A stretch of DNA of 64,000 nt from CAYJBH01 sp964370605 (GTDB taxonomy: Bacteria; Bacillota; Clostridia; Oscillospirales; Ruminococcaceae). The DNA lies in assembly GCA_964370605.1 (NCBI GenBank), contig CAYJJX010000013.1:1-64000 (forward strand), given 5' to 3'. Under the pieces are notes generated by a model. That model had not been told where the DNA came from. It searched no databases and saw nothing but the letters and a program-made list of their open reading frames with translations. This document shows, piece after piece, positions 15,978-25,129 of the stretch. The stretch's first letter is position 1. Every line of letters begins with the position of its first letter. A program made the position numbers and the translations under genes.

Positions 15978-17864
15978 ATGTCGATAAAAATATTGAACAA
16001 TATATCTGAGAGTGATTTTTCGTATTTTGCAGATTCGATAGGGATGATAATTTGTTGCTGTGACGACGATTTGACCATGCTTGCGATAAACGATGAGGCA
16101 TTAAAACTTTTCTGCTATACCCGTGAAGAAATTGCAACGATTGCAGAGAATAAGGCGGCATATCTTATACACCCGAATGATCGTTCCAAGATTGTTGCGC
16201 TAACACAGCGGCGGCGGGGTAATGAGGACCTTAGCTTTGGCATTACCACCCGAATCAAAACAAAGACCGACAACAAAGACAAGTATGTTTCTGTCGATGG
16301 CACTATAATGGAACGCAACGGTGAGCGTCTTATCGTGTTCTCCGTAAGAAAAAGTAGCACAAAGCTACATTCTGCGGCAGAACTCGGAAATATGAAGGAT
16401 TTTATCTATAAGGTAACAAATCTGACAGAAGACTCTTTTTTCGAGTATAGCATTAACGAAGACACAATGGTGTTTTCAAAGATGTTCGCAGATCGTTTTG
16501 GTCTTCCGGAGGTAATCGAAAATTTTGCAAATATTGTTCGTAATACCGATATAGTTTGCAAGGACAGCAGAAGAGACATCAGCTCAAGGCAACTTGTGTC
16601 GGTGTCAAAGAGGACAGTATCAAAGAAAGTTCATCTACGGGATAATTCCGGTCGTGAATATTGGTATATGCTCTATTATCGCGTATTTGGCGACGATAAA
16701 GGAAGGCCGGCAAAGGTGGTCGGCAAGATGAACGACATTACAACAGAACAGGGTGAGATCGAAAAGCTCACAAAGCTGTCCGAGACCGATCTTTTGACGG
16801 GCCTTTACAACAAGGTTTCGGTGGAACATTTTATCAAAGAGTCGCTTCGCGAAGACCGCAGAAACGCTAATGAGTTTCATGCACTTCTCATTGTGGACAT
16901 AGATAATTTCAAGACAGTGAATGACACTCTCGGACATTTGTTTGGCGATGCATTGCTTGCACAACTCGCCGATAAGTTGAGAGGAATTTTTCGTTCTGAT
17001 GACATCATCGGTCGAATTGGTGGGGATGAATTCTTTGTGTTTTTGAAAAAGTGCGTGAATGACAAGGTTATTGCATCCAAAGCACAGGAAATTTGTTCTG
17101 CATTTGATATGACGTTTAACGAGGCAGAGCACCCGATTACAATTTCCTCCAGTATAGGCATTGCTAAAGCGTCGGAACACGGAATGTCGTTTGAACAACT
17201 CTATAAGTTTGCCGACGTTGCACTTTATCATGTGAAGGCAACCACAAAAAACGGATTTGCGTTTTACGATGAATCGATGGGGAAAGCACCCTATGTTTCA
17301 CAGCGTACCGAACTCGATAGCGATATTCAAGGACGCAAAAACTTCAATAGAAATCGCACCGAATTCTTTTTCAATATGCTTTATAACAGTGATGATCTTG
17401 CCACGATTTTTCCTTCGGTCATAAAGCTGGTAGCAGAACAGTATGGTTACAGTAAGGGCTATTTCTTTGAGCGAGAGGGACAAAGTGATTTGTTCAAAAA
17501 GACTTTTAGTTGGGATGATATCAGCAATCTCAGCGGCCACGACATTTTGAACGAGGTTACTGCCGAACATTTTTCCGCTTCGATTGAATGTCTGCTTGAT
17601 AAAGGACACATGGTAATTTCGGACATTGATTTGCATGAAGCCGATATCGAGAGAATTGCTTTAAAAGAGTCGGGAGTAAAAGCACTGATTATATACCCCA
17701 TTATGTCACGAGGTGAGTTTACCGGCTTCTTTGCAATGGAGGATTCGTTGAAGGTTCACCATGTGTCTTCTATCGAAGTCGACGAGATTGGCACTATCAG
17801 TAGTGTGCTGATTACTTTCCTACTCAAATATCGTTTGGAACAGCGTTTGCTCAATAATAAGTAA
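15978..17864 (+). CDS. PAS-GGDEF diguanylate cyclase with C-terminal GAF-like region
   Basis: A 628-aa cytoplasmic protein making c-di-GMP. PAS-type sensor regions fill residues ~10-260. The GGDEF domain (~270-440) has an intact active site, RIGGDEFF (Gly-Gly-Asp-Glu-Phe at 348-352), and an RSDD motif five residues before it, the RxxD inhibitory I-site for product feedback. Residues ~460-620 look like a GAF sensor. The ATG is behind AAAGGA. The phosphodiesterase gene starts 29 bp downstream, so synthesis and breakdown of the messenger are probably cotranscribed. Confidence 0.88.
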   Translation: MSIKILNNISESDFSYFADSIGMIICCCDDDLTMLAINDEALKLFCYTREEIATIAENKAAYLIHPNDRSKIVALTQRRRGNEDLSFGITTRIKTKTDNKDKYVSVDGTIMERNGERLIVFSVRKSSTKLHSAAELGNMKDFIYKVTNLTEDSFFEYSINEDTMVFSKMFADRFGLPEVIENFANIVRNTDIVCKDSRRDISSRQLVSVSKRTVSKKVHLRDNSGREYWYMLYYRVFGDDKGRPAKVVGKMNDITTEQGEIEKLTKLSETDLLTGLYNKVSVEHFIKESLREDRRNANEFHALLIVDIDNFKTVNDTLGHLFGDALLAQLADKLRGIFRSDDIIGRIGGDEFFVFLKKCVNDKVIASKAQEICSAFDMTFNEAEHPITISSSIGIAKASEHGMSFEQLYKFADVALYHVKATTKNGFAFYDESMGKAPYVSQRTELDSDIQGRKNFNRNRTEFFFNMLYNSDDLATIFPSVIKLVAEQYGYSKGYFFEREGQSDLFKKTFSWDDISNLSGHDILNEVTAEHFSASIECLLDKGHMVISDIDLHEADIERIALKESGVKALIIYPIMSRGEFTGFFAMEDSLKVHHVSSIEVDEIGTISSVLITFLLKYRLEQRLLNNK

Positions 17865-17893
17865 AAACGAAAAATGAAAGGATATCTTAGTTA

Positions 17894-20140
17894 ATGGCAA
17901 TACGAAAGCAGCTTCAGCGGTATCTCACCTTTGGTGCTATCATTGTGTTTGTTCTCGTCATCATGGTTGCGATGGCGATGTTTTCAAGTGCATATATTGA
18001 GCGCCGAACAAGTGAAATGGCGACAGATAATTTCTATGGGCTTATGCAAAAGCAGGCCGATATGTTCAAATTGAAGTTTGAATCAGACAGCAATACGCTT
18101 CGAGTTGCGGCGTCGATGATGACCCTTTCTGATTCATTAGATGATTTTGCAGAACACAACCAAGAGTTTTTATATCTTGAAGATACTTTTGATTATATAG
18201 CAGTGGCAGACCTTGAAGGCAATGCTTACGGCACCGATGGCAACATAAGTGACATCGGCGAGCGAGAATATTATCAGCAAGCCGTTGCCGGCGAAACCGT
18301 TATATCTGATCTTATAGTATCCGGTTTTGACGGTGAATATTCTGTTACGGTGGCCACTCCGATAATAGACAATGAAGGCGAAATAGTCGGCGTTATGGTA
18401 GGGCTGAACTCATCTAAATCGCTGGGTGAGTTGTTTGGCGAGAACATTGTGGAAGGCCTTGAGTTTAGCGCCATAGTTGACAAAGAAGGCGATGTTATCA
18501 TTAACGGCCTTGAGAGTGTATCGGAATTTGTGGTCTCGAAAAATATATACGATTTGATTGTCAGCGAGGCACAGAGCTATCAGCCGATCGACGGGATAGT
18601 CGATGCAGTTTCGAATGGCGAGAGCGGGTATACAAGTCATGTCTTTGATGAAGAGCCGTTTTACATAGCCTACACACCTCTTGGAATTCGAGACTGGAGC
18701 ATGATCTCGATTCTGCCGTATAATCAGGTAACGGCGGTCACGCAAGACATTATTTCGGTGACGAGTTTTGTGTCGCTTGTCGGGTTGTTGCTACTGCTTA
18801 TTTTGACGCTTATAATATATTTGAATAATCGTAAAAATCTAGAAGCAGTCAGCGAGGTTGCCTATGTTTCGGAACTGACCAAGGTTGCAACAGGGCAAAA
18901 ATTCCGTATAGATGCCCCGGGATTTATGAAAAGACATCCCGGTCAGCGGATGATGATTATAAAGTTTGACATTGAGAACTTCAAGCTTATCAACGAGTCT
19001 CTCGGTATGCAATACGGTGACATGGTGCTCATCAAGATGGCCGAGGCTATGCTCGAAGATGAACCGCACCGACTGGGTGCCCATCTGCATGATGATGAGT
19101 TTATCATGCTTTTGGCAGAGTGTGATCCTGATTATGGCGATAATGCCTACCACAAGTACGTTGCCCGTTTCATGGAATTGTTGGGCTCGGATTTTAACTA
19201 TAAAATACGAGTTGTTGCGGGATACTACAAGTATAATTTATCGGAAAAAATACCGGTCTCCGATGCAATCGAAAGAGCGAATATAGCACATCGCCGTGCC
19301 AAAGGCACTCATTCGCTAATGAGTGAGTACAGTGAAGAGCTTGTGGCCGAGGCGGTCAAGAGAAAGAATATAGAAAACCGTATGGAAGCAGCCATACTAA
19401 ATAAAGAATTTACCATGGTATTGCAACCGGAACTGTCGCTTGAAAAGGGCAAGATGATAGCGGCAGAAGCGCTGGTGCGCTGGCAAAGTGAAGATGGACC
19501 GATGCGCCCCGATGAGTTTGTTCCGGTGTTCGAGCAGAATGGCTTTATAGTAAAGCTGGATCTTTATATGTTTGAAGAGGCTTGCTCATACCTGAACGGG
19601 TGGATGGCAAGCGGAAGGACTCCTATCACCGTCTCGGTGAACTTCTCTCGGCTTCACCTTTTGACCGAAAACTTCGTGGATGAGCTCAACCGCATCAGTG
19701 CGAAATACAATGTTCCTTCCCAATACCTCGGCATCGAGATTACCGAGACAAACATGTTGAACAATGAAGAGGTTTTCCTTGCAGTAATGAAAAATCTCCA
19801 ATCAAACGGTTATAAGGTGTTGATGGATGATTTTGGATCCGGTTTTAGTTCACTCGGACTGCTTAAGAACGTTTCGATAGATGTTTTGAAATTGGACAGA
19901 AGCTTTTTGATGGGATCTAAAGACCGCGATCGCAGTATTGCCGTAGTCCGCAGCGTTATTCTGTTGTCGAATGATCTTGGTATCAGCACCATAGCAGAGG
20001 GCGTTGAAACGCTGGAAGATGCTATCATACTCAAAGAGATGGGCTGTGACATAATACAGGGGTACTATTACGGCAAGCCGATGTCACAGGAGGCGCTCAA
20101 AAGTTTCTTTGACAGCGAAGAGAGTACAATGTTGCTGTAA
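17894..20140 (+). CDS. dCache-GGDEF(degenerate)-EAL c-di-GMP phosphodiesterase
   Basis: A 748-aa membrane sensor. There is a membrane helix at residues ~14-38, a dCache-type extracellular domain (~45-285) with GNISDIGEREYYQQA, and a second helix (~290-315). The GGDEF domain is degenerate (HLHDDEF), so it should not make c-di-GMP. The EAL domain is complete: AAEALVRW, VSVNFSR, EITETNM, DDFGSGFSSL, KLDRSFL, AEGVET and QGYYYGKP. It is predicted to hydrolyse c-di-GMP in response to an extracellular ligand. It has a paralogue of the same layout at 39736-41985. Confidence 0.9.
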   Translation: MAIRKQLQRYLTFGAIIVFVLVIMVAMAMFSSAYIERRTSEMATDNFYGLMQKQADMFKLKFESDSNTLRVAASMMTLSDSLDDFAEHNQEFLYLEDTFDYIAVADLEGNAYGTDGNISDIGEREYYQQAVAGETVISDLIVSGFDGEYSVTVATPIIDNEGEIVGVMVGLNSSKSLGELFGENIVEGLEFSAIVDKEGDVIINGLESVSEFVVSKNIYDLIVSEAQSYQPIDGIVDAVSNGESGYTSHVFDEEPFYIAYTPLGIRDWSMISILPYNQVTAVTQDIISVTSFVSLVGLLLLLILTLIIYLNNRKNLEAVSEVAYVSELTKVATGQKFRIDAPGFMKRHPGQRMMIIKFDIENFKLINESLGMQYGDMVLIKMAEAMLEDEPHRLGAHLHDDEFIMLLAECDPDYGDNAYHKYVARFMELLGSDFNYKIRVVAGYYKYNLSEKIPVSDAIERANIAHRRAKGTHSLMSEYSEELVAEAVKRKNIENRMEAAILNKEFTMVLQPELSLEKGKMIAAEALVRWQSEDGPMRPDEFVPVFEQNGFIVKLDLYMFEEACSYLNGWMASGRTPITVSVNFSRLHLLTENFVDELNRISAKYNVPSQYLGIEITETNMLNNEEVFLAVMKNLQSNGYKVLMDDFGSGFSSLGLLKNVSIDVLKLDRSFLMGSKDRDRSIAVVRSVILLSNDLGISTIAEGVETLEDAIILKEMGCDIIQGYYYGKPMSQEALKSFFDSEESTMLL

Positions 20141-20192
20141 GTAAAAAATGCTCCGACAAATTGTGTTTGTCGAAGCAAAAAGTGTAATTGGT

Positions 20193-20232
20193 TCGAGGTG
20201 TGACCCGTACAACGCGTACGGTCGCACCTCGA
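20193..20232. terminator. probable bidirectional terminator
   Basis: A long hairpin whose 17-18-base arms pair with one bulge and one G-T pair (20193-20210 with 20216-20232). It lies between convergent genes (phosphodiesterase and isomerase). A smaller GACAAA/TTTGTC hairpin precedes it at 20154-20171. T-runs are weak. Confidence 0.6.
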
Positions 20233-20255
20233 TTTGTCATCTGAAACGCTGTATG

Positions 20256-21023
20256 TCAAATATGGTTGCCTGTTGCAATGGTTTGCTCCTTGATAATTTT
20301 TTTTAGCGTATTGACATCACGATAAAAATTATGTTCGTTGTCGTCCTTCACAAATTCCAGTAATAGACGCAGGTCAACAATGTCTGCCTGATTTATATAA
20401 GCTTCCCATTGTTTGCTTCCATCTTCTAAAAGGCATCGTGTTTCATCATTTTTCCAACAGAATACGTGAAATCCGATTAGCCATTTGCGAAGTTGTCTGA
20501 TTTCTGACAGGTGTTGGAGATATGAGAGTTTTGGATTTGGTTGCCAGTAGGTTTTTAGGTTTGGTTGGTTAACTGCATCGAGCAATTGAACGGCACCTTG
20601 AGCTGTTTCAGTGAAAGTATTTCGATGGTACTCAAGCACGAGAGCAATCTCTCTTTCTTCGGCTTCTTTGCAAGCTTTTCGGATTGATAGCACCATCGAT
20701 TCGAACTCGAAACCGGATAGCATATCAGGGGATTTTGTGCCTGCCCAAATACGAATGACAGGTGCACCAAGAGCGGTTGCTGTATCAAGTATAGGTGAAA
20801 AATTGTCGTCCGGCAAAGCTCGGAAATATGAACCGTATGACATCACCGTAAGGCCGGCATCTCGAGTGAGCTTTGACAGGTCAAGTGCGGTGGCGATATC
20901 ACCCGGTGGGACATGTATGTCGCCGCCCCATTCGATGCCGAATAAGCCTGCGTTTTTTGCATGTTCAACAACTAGAATCGGAGATAGTTGGCGAAAAGTG
21001 ACAGAAGTTAAACCGGTTTTCAT
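20256..21023 (-). CDS. sugar phosphate isomerase/epimerase family TIM-barrel protein
   Basis: A 255-aa protein of the xylose isomerase-like/AP endonuclease 2 superfamily. It has a TIM barrel with metal ligands suggested at GIEWGGD (Glu), VLEYH (Glu), QPNPK, and FHVFCW (His). These enzymes isomerise or epimerise sugars or inositol derivatives with a divalent metal; the exact substrate cannot be read from the sequence. No sugar transporter is adjacent. ATG start with AAGGAA upstream. Confidence 0.78.
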   Translation of the reverse strand: MKTGLTSVTFRQLSPILVVEHAKNAGLFGIEWGGDIHVPPGDIATALDLSKLTRDAGLTVMSYGSYFRALPDDNFSPILDTATALGAPVIRIWAGTKSPDMLSGFEFESMVLSIRKACKEAEEREIALVLEYHRNTFTETAQGAVQLLDAVNQPNLKTYWQPNPKLSYLQHLSEIRQLRKWLIGFHVFCWKNDETRCLLEDGSKQWEAYINQADIVDLRLLLEFVKDDNEHNFYRDVNTLKKIIKEQTIATGNHI

Positions 21024-21112
21024 AGCGTATGTTTCCTTGTTACCTATCGGCGATTATTGCAATACATGTGGTCTGCGGTAAACCTGTGTTCAGGCAGATT
21101 CACAGGTCTTTT

Positions 21113-21760
21113 CTACCCAACAAAATATTCGATTTCATCCACAGTTTCGGCTATAAATGTTGCACCTGCCGCACTTAGTTCTTCTCTTGTTCCGAATCCG
21201 AACAGCACACCGATTGAATCAATACCGTTTTGCTTTGCGCCGAATATATCAAATGATTTGTCGCCCACCATGACAACAGAAGAATGATCGGAAATTGAAA
21301 GCGACTGCAAAGTGTATTCTATGACTTCCTCTTTTTCAGAACGATAAGCATCGGAGTAAGCGCCGCCGATAAAGTCGAAACAATCGGAAAGGTTGAGACT
21401 ATCAATGATAGGTATAGCAAATCTTTCCGGTTTTGAAGTGGCGATGGCTAAGCGCTTGCCGTGCGACTTGAGACGTTGCAGCAGTTCGGCCATACCGGGA
21501 TACAACGTTATTTCCATCATTCCACGCTCGACATAGTATTCACGGTAGAGTGATATAAGCTTTTCCGACTCTTCGTTGTTATAGCCCAGTGAGGCAAAAG
21601 AGGTGAGCAACGGTGGGCCTATGAATCTAAGATAGAAATTTCGTTCTTTGATCGGTGCACCGTATTTTTCAAGGGCGTATATAAATGAGTTGACGATACC
21701 TTGTGAAGAATCAATTAAAGTGCCGTCCAGATCGAAAAGGACAGTGTCGTAATGTTTCAT
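21113..21760 (-). CDS. HAD family hydrolase (phosphoglycolate phosphatase-like)
   Basis: A 215-aa HAD phosphatase. Motif I is FDLDGTL (nucleophile Asp), motif II is the TS of IATSKPE, with Lys in the same segment, and motif IV is VGDKSFDI (Asp). It has a helical C1 cap after motif I, as in Gph/PpaX-like enzymes. Its likely role is removal of phosphate from a small metabolite such as phosphoglycolate or a nucleotide. It is on the same strand as the isomerase downstream. Confidence 0.86.
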   Translation of the reverse strand: MKHYDTVLFDLDGTLIDSSQGIVNSFIYALEKYGAPIKERNFYLRFIGPPLLTSFASLGYNNEESEKLISLYREYYVERGMMEITLYPGMAELLQRLKSHGKRLAIATSKPERFAIPIIDSLNLSDCFDFIGGAYSDAYRSEKEEVIEYTLQSLSISDHSSVVMVGDKSFDIFGAKQNGIDSIGVLFGFGTREELSAAGATFIAETVDEIEYFVG

Positions 21761-21828
21761 TGGATAGCGGTTCCTTTCCTCGGGATATTGTTAATTTCAA
21801 AATAAAGATAGAAATTTTGCATTGGTGG

Positions 21829-22344
21829 TTATGGACGGAGCATTTTTCTACGCTCTTTATAATCGGGCATGATTGATTCTACGACAGACCAAAACTGTTT
21901 TGAATGGTTTTTGTGTACCACATGCGCGAGCTCGTGAACTACTACGTAGTCCTGTGCTTCTTGGNNNNNNNNNNGACAGGAAAAACACAATGAATTCTTA
22001 TGAGAACAGCTGCCCCACCGCGTTGCCGCCCTAGTAATTTTCACACCGCTATATTGCAAATCCATGATTTCGGCAAAGTGTCGACATCGCTCCGGCAATA
22101 TCTCCTTTGCAAGTGCTGTCAGTCTCGTGAGTTCCAGTTCAGATAATTCGTTGGCAGGATGCTGTTTCACGAGTTGCTTTTTTTTGAGTATCCAATCAGA
22201 TTTTTTCTTGATAAAGTCTTCAATACTGCTTTTTGAAACCAAAAAAGGTGCACACACCACCACGGTCCCATCTTTTTTAATTTGGATGGCGACGGTGCGG
22301 CGGCGTGTGCGCTTCAGACTGTATTCGATACCGGAGGTGATCAA
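21829..22344 (-). CDS. YgjP-like (DUF45) metallopeptidase, interrupted by an assembly gap
   Basis: About 171 aa as assembled. The zinc motif HELAHVVHKNH (HExxH with a downstream His) and TRWGSCS before it are the family hallmarks, and PDYKERRKML closes the domain. Ten Ns (21965-21974) lie between LCFSC and QEAQDYV. Relatives have six residues there (like RLxLAP), two more than the gap encodes, so the true length is probably 6 bases longer. Start is TTG at 22344, right after the yjfB stop, with GAGGG inside yjfB, suggesting translational coupling. Confidence 0.82.
   Translation of the reverse strand: MITSGIEYSLKRTRRRTVAIQIKKDGTVVVCAPFLVSKSSIEDFIKKKSDWILKKKQLVKQHPANELSELELTRLTALAKEILPERCRHFAEIMDLQYSGVKITRAATRWGSCSHKNSLCFSCXXXXQEAQDYVVVHELAHVVHKNHSKQFWSVVESIMPDYKERRKMLRP
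21965..21974. other. assembly gap (10 N)
   Basis: Ten undetermined bases, a conventional scaffold-gap length, inside the YgjP-like gene. Reading frame continues across it, but the flanking homology suggests the real spacer is longer. Confidence 0.99.
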
Positions 22345-22521
22345 CTAGACCCTCATGTTTATGGCAATTGTATCGGTGGGCTGCGGAACAGCCTGTGCCA
22401 TTTCTACAAGTGCCTGTGTTTGTTGTTCCACCATATCCATGGTGTTTTTTGCCATTGCGATGCTGACAGAGTGAAGTGTCTCGGCAGTATTCATGTTCAT
22501 GCTAAGTTGTGCTACATCCAT
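22345..22521 (-). CDS. YjfB-like putative motility protein
   Basis: A 58-aa protein starting MDVAQLSMNMNTAETLHSVS and ending DTIAINMRV. The opening MDxxxLSM, a central amphipathic helix with repeated Met/Ala/Gln, and a hydrophobic-basic tail match the YjfB_motility family, usually found with flagellar regulation in Bacillus and Clostridia. The gene is too short for ordinary ORF lists. The ribosome site AAGGAAAGGA precedes the ATG. No flagellar genes are in the window. The family call is by eye. Confidence 0.7.
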   Translation of the reverse strand: MDVAQLSMNMNTAETLHSVSIAMAKNTMDMVEQQTQALVEMAQAVPQPTDTIAINMRV

Positions 22522-22578
22522 AGTGTTTTCCTTTCCTTAGTTATTACCGGTATCGTAGTCCACAAAATTGGGGACGCT

Positions 22579-22670
22579 GGATTTTCACGATGCGTGAAAA
22601 TCCGCGCAAAAGAGTTGACCTATCGTTACAATTCTTTTGCGCGGATAGATCAAACGTGTTTGATCTATCC
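22579..22670. repeat. three overlapping perfect hairpins in tandem
   Basis: Three inverted repeats form a chain: 22579-22603 (11-bp arms, loop ATG), 22602-22644 (12-bp arms) and 22643-22670 (13-bp arms, 2-base loop). Each shares its two end bases with the next. The third contains the stop codon of the amidase gene. It may work as a terminator or mRNA-stabilising structure between the amidase and yjfB. Confidence 0.8.
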
Positions 22671-25121
22671 AGCGGAGTTGGCTGTGGAGTGGCTGTTGTA
22701 AAATTGCTCGACAGCATCCACAAAGCCTTGGCCGGTGCCGTATGCCGCGGCGTAGATGCCTTCCTCAGAGTAGAGGTCCTCATATTCAAGAGGATTGATA
22801 ACGAATCCGTACTCGAACAGCACCGAATATGCTCCGGTAGATCGGGTGACGTAGAAGTAGTTGTAAAAGTCACCTCTTGCCGCCCGCTCGGTGTAACCTG
22901 CCACATGTTCGGTCAGTGCGGCGGCAAACGGTTGCGATGTTTCTTCAAAATAGTAGCCTTCGACGCCGGCGGCAGTATTTCCGTCCGCAACAAGGTTGAT
23001 GCTATTGTGATGGATTGAAATAAAGAAATGAGGTTTTTCTGTCACGGATGCGATCAGTCGCTCCTGCAACGAAACAGTGGAGTCGTCGGTACGGGTCATG
23101 ATTACTTCGGCGCCGAGCTGTTCTAGACGAAGTTCAATAACCTTTGCGAGCACAAGGTTGAGCGTTTTTTCATCCGGTGCACTTATACCTGCGGCTATGC
23201 CGGGAGCACCGGAATCTTCGCCGCCATGCCCTGCATCAACCATGATGGTGAATCCTTCCAGCGGCAGTCCCGTAGGTTGCTGTGGCGCTTCAATGAGTTC
23301 AATACTCATACCACCTTCGACATACTCAATATAGTGTCCCCATACCGGATTTTGTGATGAGAGATCGAGGGTTAGCGTGGTTACATTTCCTTCTATCGCA
23401 AGTTCGGCGGTGTCGATGAGTTTAGACGTGATAGCCAATTGCTCTACACTGCTCTGTGCCGCCGTAAAGTTCACACCATGCATTTCTATCGTCAATCTGT
23501 TGCCGAGTCGCTCATCATAGGCGGCTATCGCATTCATTCCGTCAAAGTTGATTAGTTCGCCATTCTCGCTTGGCAGAAGCGAGAGGCCACTGCATTCTAC
23601 CGACTGGTCACCTTGTACAGGTGTTGTGTTATATGCCATGACCCAGTCGCCTGAGTTGAGTTGGTACGCGTAAGTCGAGGTAGTGCCACGGGTGACAAGT
23701 TGGCTGTTCACGACCAAGAACCGAGCTCCCTGCCGTAAAGTTTCGGAAATGTTTGAATCACTGCTTGGATCGAAAAGTGCGCTGGCGATAGGAACATTTA
23801 CTTCTACAAAAGTTCCCTGTGCAGCGGCTACGGTGTCGTCGCGTGTTACAGAACTTCCACTGCCGCTGTATGTGTATTGTTCAATGTTTGCGGTGACGGT
23901 TTTATCACCTTGAGTAAACACAAATTCGTTGTCACCGAACGAGAGGGGGACAAGTACGCCAAAAAGTCCCGAAGTACCGTTTCGCACAACTTCCACTCCG
24001 TTCATTAGAAGAGGTTGTGAAGGATCGGAAAGTCCCATGATATAACAATTCTGAGAGGTCTGTCTAAGCTCGCCGGAGGCAGGGTGGGTGAGCGAAAGCT
24101 CCGGAGTCGGTTGATAGTCGGGTACAAGGTCGGAAGGCTGAGGAGTTGCCGATGCGGCTAGCATCGAGATAGTTTGTGAATCGACATCGTCATAATCTCC
24201 GACTAAAGTACCGCCAAGTTGTGGCAGGGACGCAAGCATAAAGAGGTCGAAACTGAACTGCGCAGTACTCGATTCGCCCGCTGTCAGGTATATAGAGGCT
24301 GACGGGGATTGTGGCTCTATAGTTTTTGCTGTTTCGGCATCGGCGATGACGAAATCGACAAATTCGGGTGGCGACGATAATTCACTGAGTAACCCGACAG
24401 TACGTCCTGCGAGCTGTTGTTCAAGTCCGCTAAAAAGTCCCTGCAAAGCGGAGGTCTCTTTTTCACTTATGTTGTCGAGAACGACCGAGGCGACAGGGTA
24501 ATGTTGGAAAAGGCGAGACAGGCTCTCGGTGAGCATCTCGGCATATTCCACATCGCCGGCATCATAACGGCCTTGGGTGACTGCCGCATCAAAATTCATT
24601 CCATCTGCACCGTAAAGATCCATCACGGCAACGGTGGCGATTCCGCGCTCGGCGGCGGCAATGCTGATCAATTCGAGTGGATCAAACTTGTCAAATGCCG
24701 ATTCGAAATTCCGATCGTCATATGCGACCGATTCGCCGGACTTAGTTTGTAAAAATATAGTGTTTATACCATTGACGGTGCAATAGTCCAGAAGATTGAT
24801 GGTGACAAACTGTTGCTCTTCTTTTGTCATTTCATCGTTATAGAGTGAAAATGGGGAAGCGAATATTCCGACAACATTTCCCTCGATCAGGAAAGGTGTG
24901 ACAGGCGGTTGATTGTCTTCGTTCCAGTTGTTGACGGCGGGTACGATAAGCGCGAGAGATACAGAAACAACCGTAATGATAAGACAGAGGAATATCAATA
25001 TTGCGACGGGCTTTGGTTTGAAGGTTCTTCGTCTGCGAGGCTGTTTGGCTTGTTGTGCACTGGGTGCACCGGTTTTGGCTTTCTTTGGAGCCTTATATGC
25101 GCGATAGGGAGAATATTTCAT
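22665..25121 (-). CDS. large membrane-anchored N-acetylmuramoyl-L-alanine amidase
   Basis: An 818-aa cell-wall hydrolase. It has a basic cytoplasmic tail (PRRRR), one membrane helix (~40-62), an N-terminal TIM-barrel-like region (~85-290, with GINTIFLQTK and VMDLYGADGMNFD) resembling glycoside hydrolase-like GHL domains, a beta-rich middle and an Amidase_3 domain (~623-810). Zinc ligands are His632 (DAGHGG), Glu651 and His704 (SIHHNS), with catalytic Glu770 in FEYGFVINP. It cleaves the muramyl-L-Ala bond. Fusion of a sugar-hydrolase-like domain to an amidase is less common. It lies 8 bp after the S-component gene. Confidence 0.85.
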   Translation of the reverse strand: MKYSPYRAYKAPKKAKTGAPSAQQAKQPRRRRTFKPKPVAILIFLCLIITVVSVSLALIVPAVNNWNEDNQPPVTPFLIEGNVVGIFASPFSLYNDEMTKEEQQFVTINLLDYCTVNGINTIFLQTKSGESVAYDDRNFESAFDKFDPLELISIAAAERGIATVAVMDLYGADGMNFDAAVTQGRYDAGDVEYAEMLTESLSRLFQHYPVASVVLDNISEKETSALQGLFSGLEQQLAGRTVGLLSELSSPPEFVDFVIADAETAKTIEPQSPSASIYLTAGESSTAQFSFDLFMLASLPQLGGTLVGDYDDVDSQTISMLAASATPQPSDLVPDYQPTPELSLTHPASGELRQTSQNCYIMGLSDPSQPLLMNGVEVVRNGTSGLFGVLVPLSFGDNEFVFTQGDKTVTANIEQYTYSGSGSSVTRDDTVAAAQGTFVEVNVPIASALFDPSSDSNISETLRQGARFLVVNSQLVTRGTTSTYAYQLNSGDWVMAYNTTPVQGDQSVECSGLSLLPSENGELINFDGMNAIAAYDERLGNRLTIEMHGVNFTAAQSSVEQLAITSKLIDTAELAIEGNVTTLTLDLSSQNPVWGHYIEYVEGGMSIELIEAPQQPTGLPLEGFTIMVDAGHGGEDSGAPGIAAGISAPDEKTLNLVLAKVIELRLEQLGAEVIMTRTDDSTVSLQERLIASVTEKPHFFISIHHNSINLVADGNTAAGVEGYYFEETSQPFAAALTEHVAGYTERAARGDFYNYFYVTRSTGAYSVLFEYGFVINPLEYEDLYSEEGIYAAAYGTGQGFVDAVEQFYNSHSTANSAG

Positions 25122-25129
25122 ATGATCGG

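Noticed and set aside
16635..17231. Minus-strand frame of 198 codons opposite the diguanylate cyclase
   Set aside because: Shadow of the GGDEF coding region; no translation signals.
15978..20140. c-di-GMP riboswitch near the cyclase and phosphodiesterase genes
   Set aside because: I looked for GEMM-type conserved loops in the leaders and did not find them.
21024..21112. Terminator-like hairpin ACCTGTG/CACAGGT with plus-strand T-run
   Set aside because: No plus-strand gene precedes it, so it cannot be assigned as a terminator.
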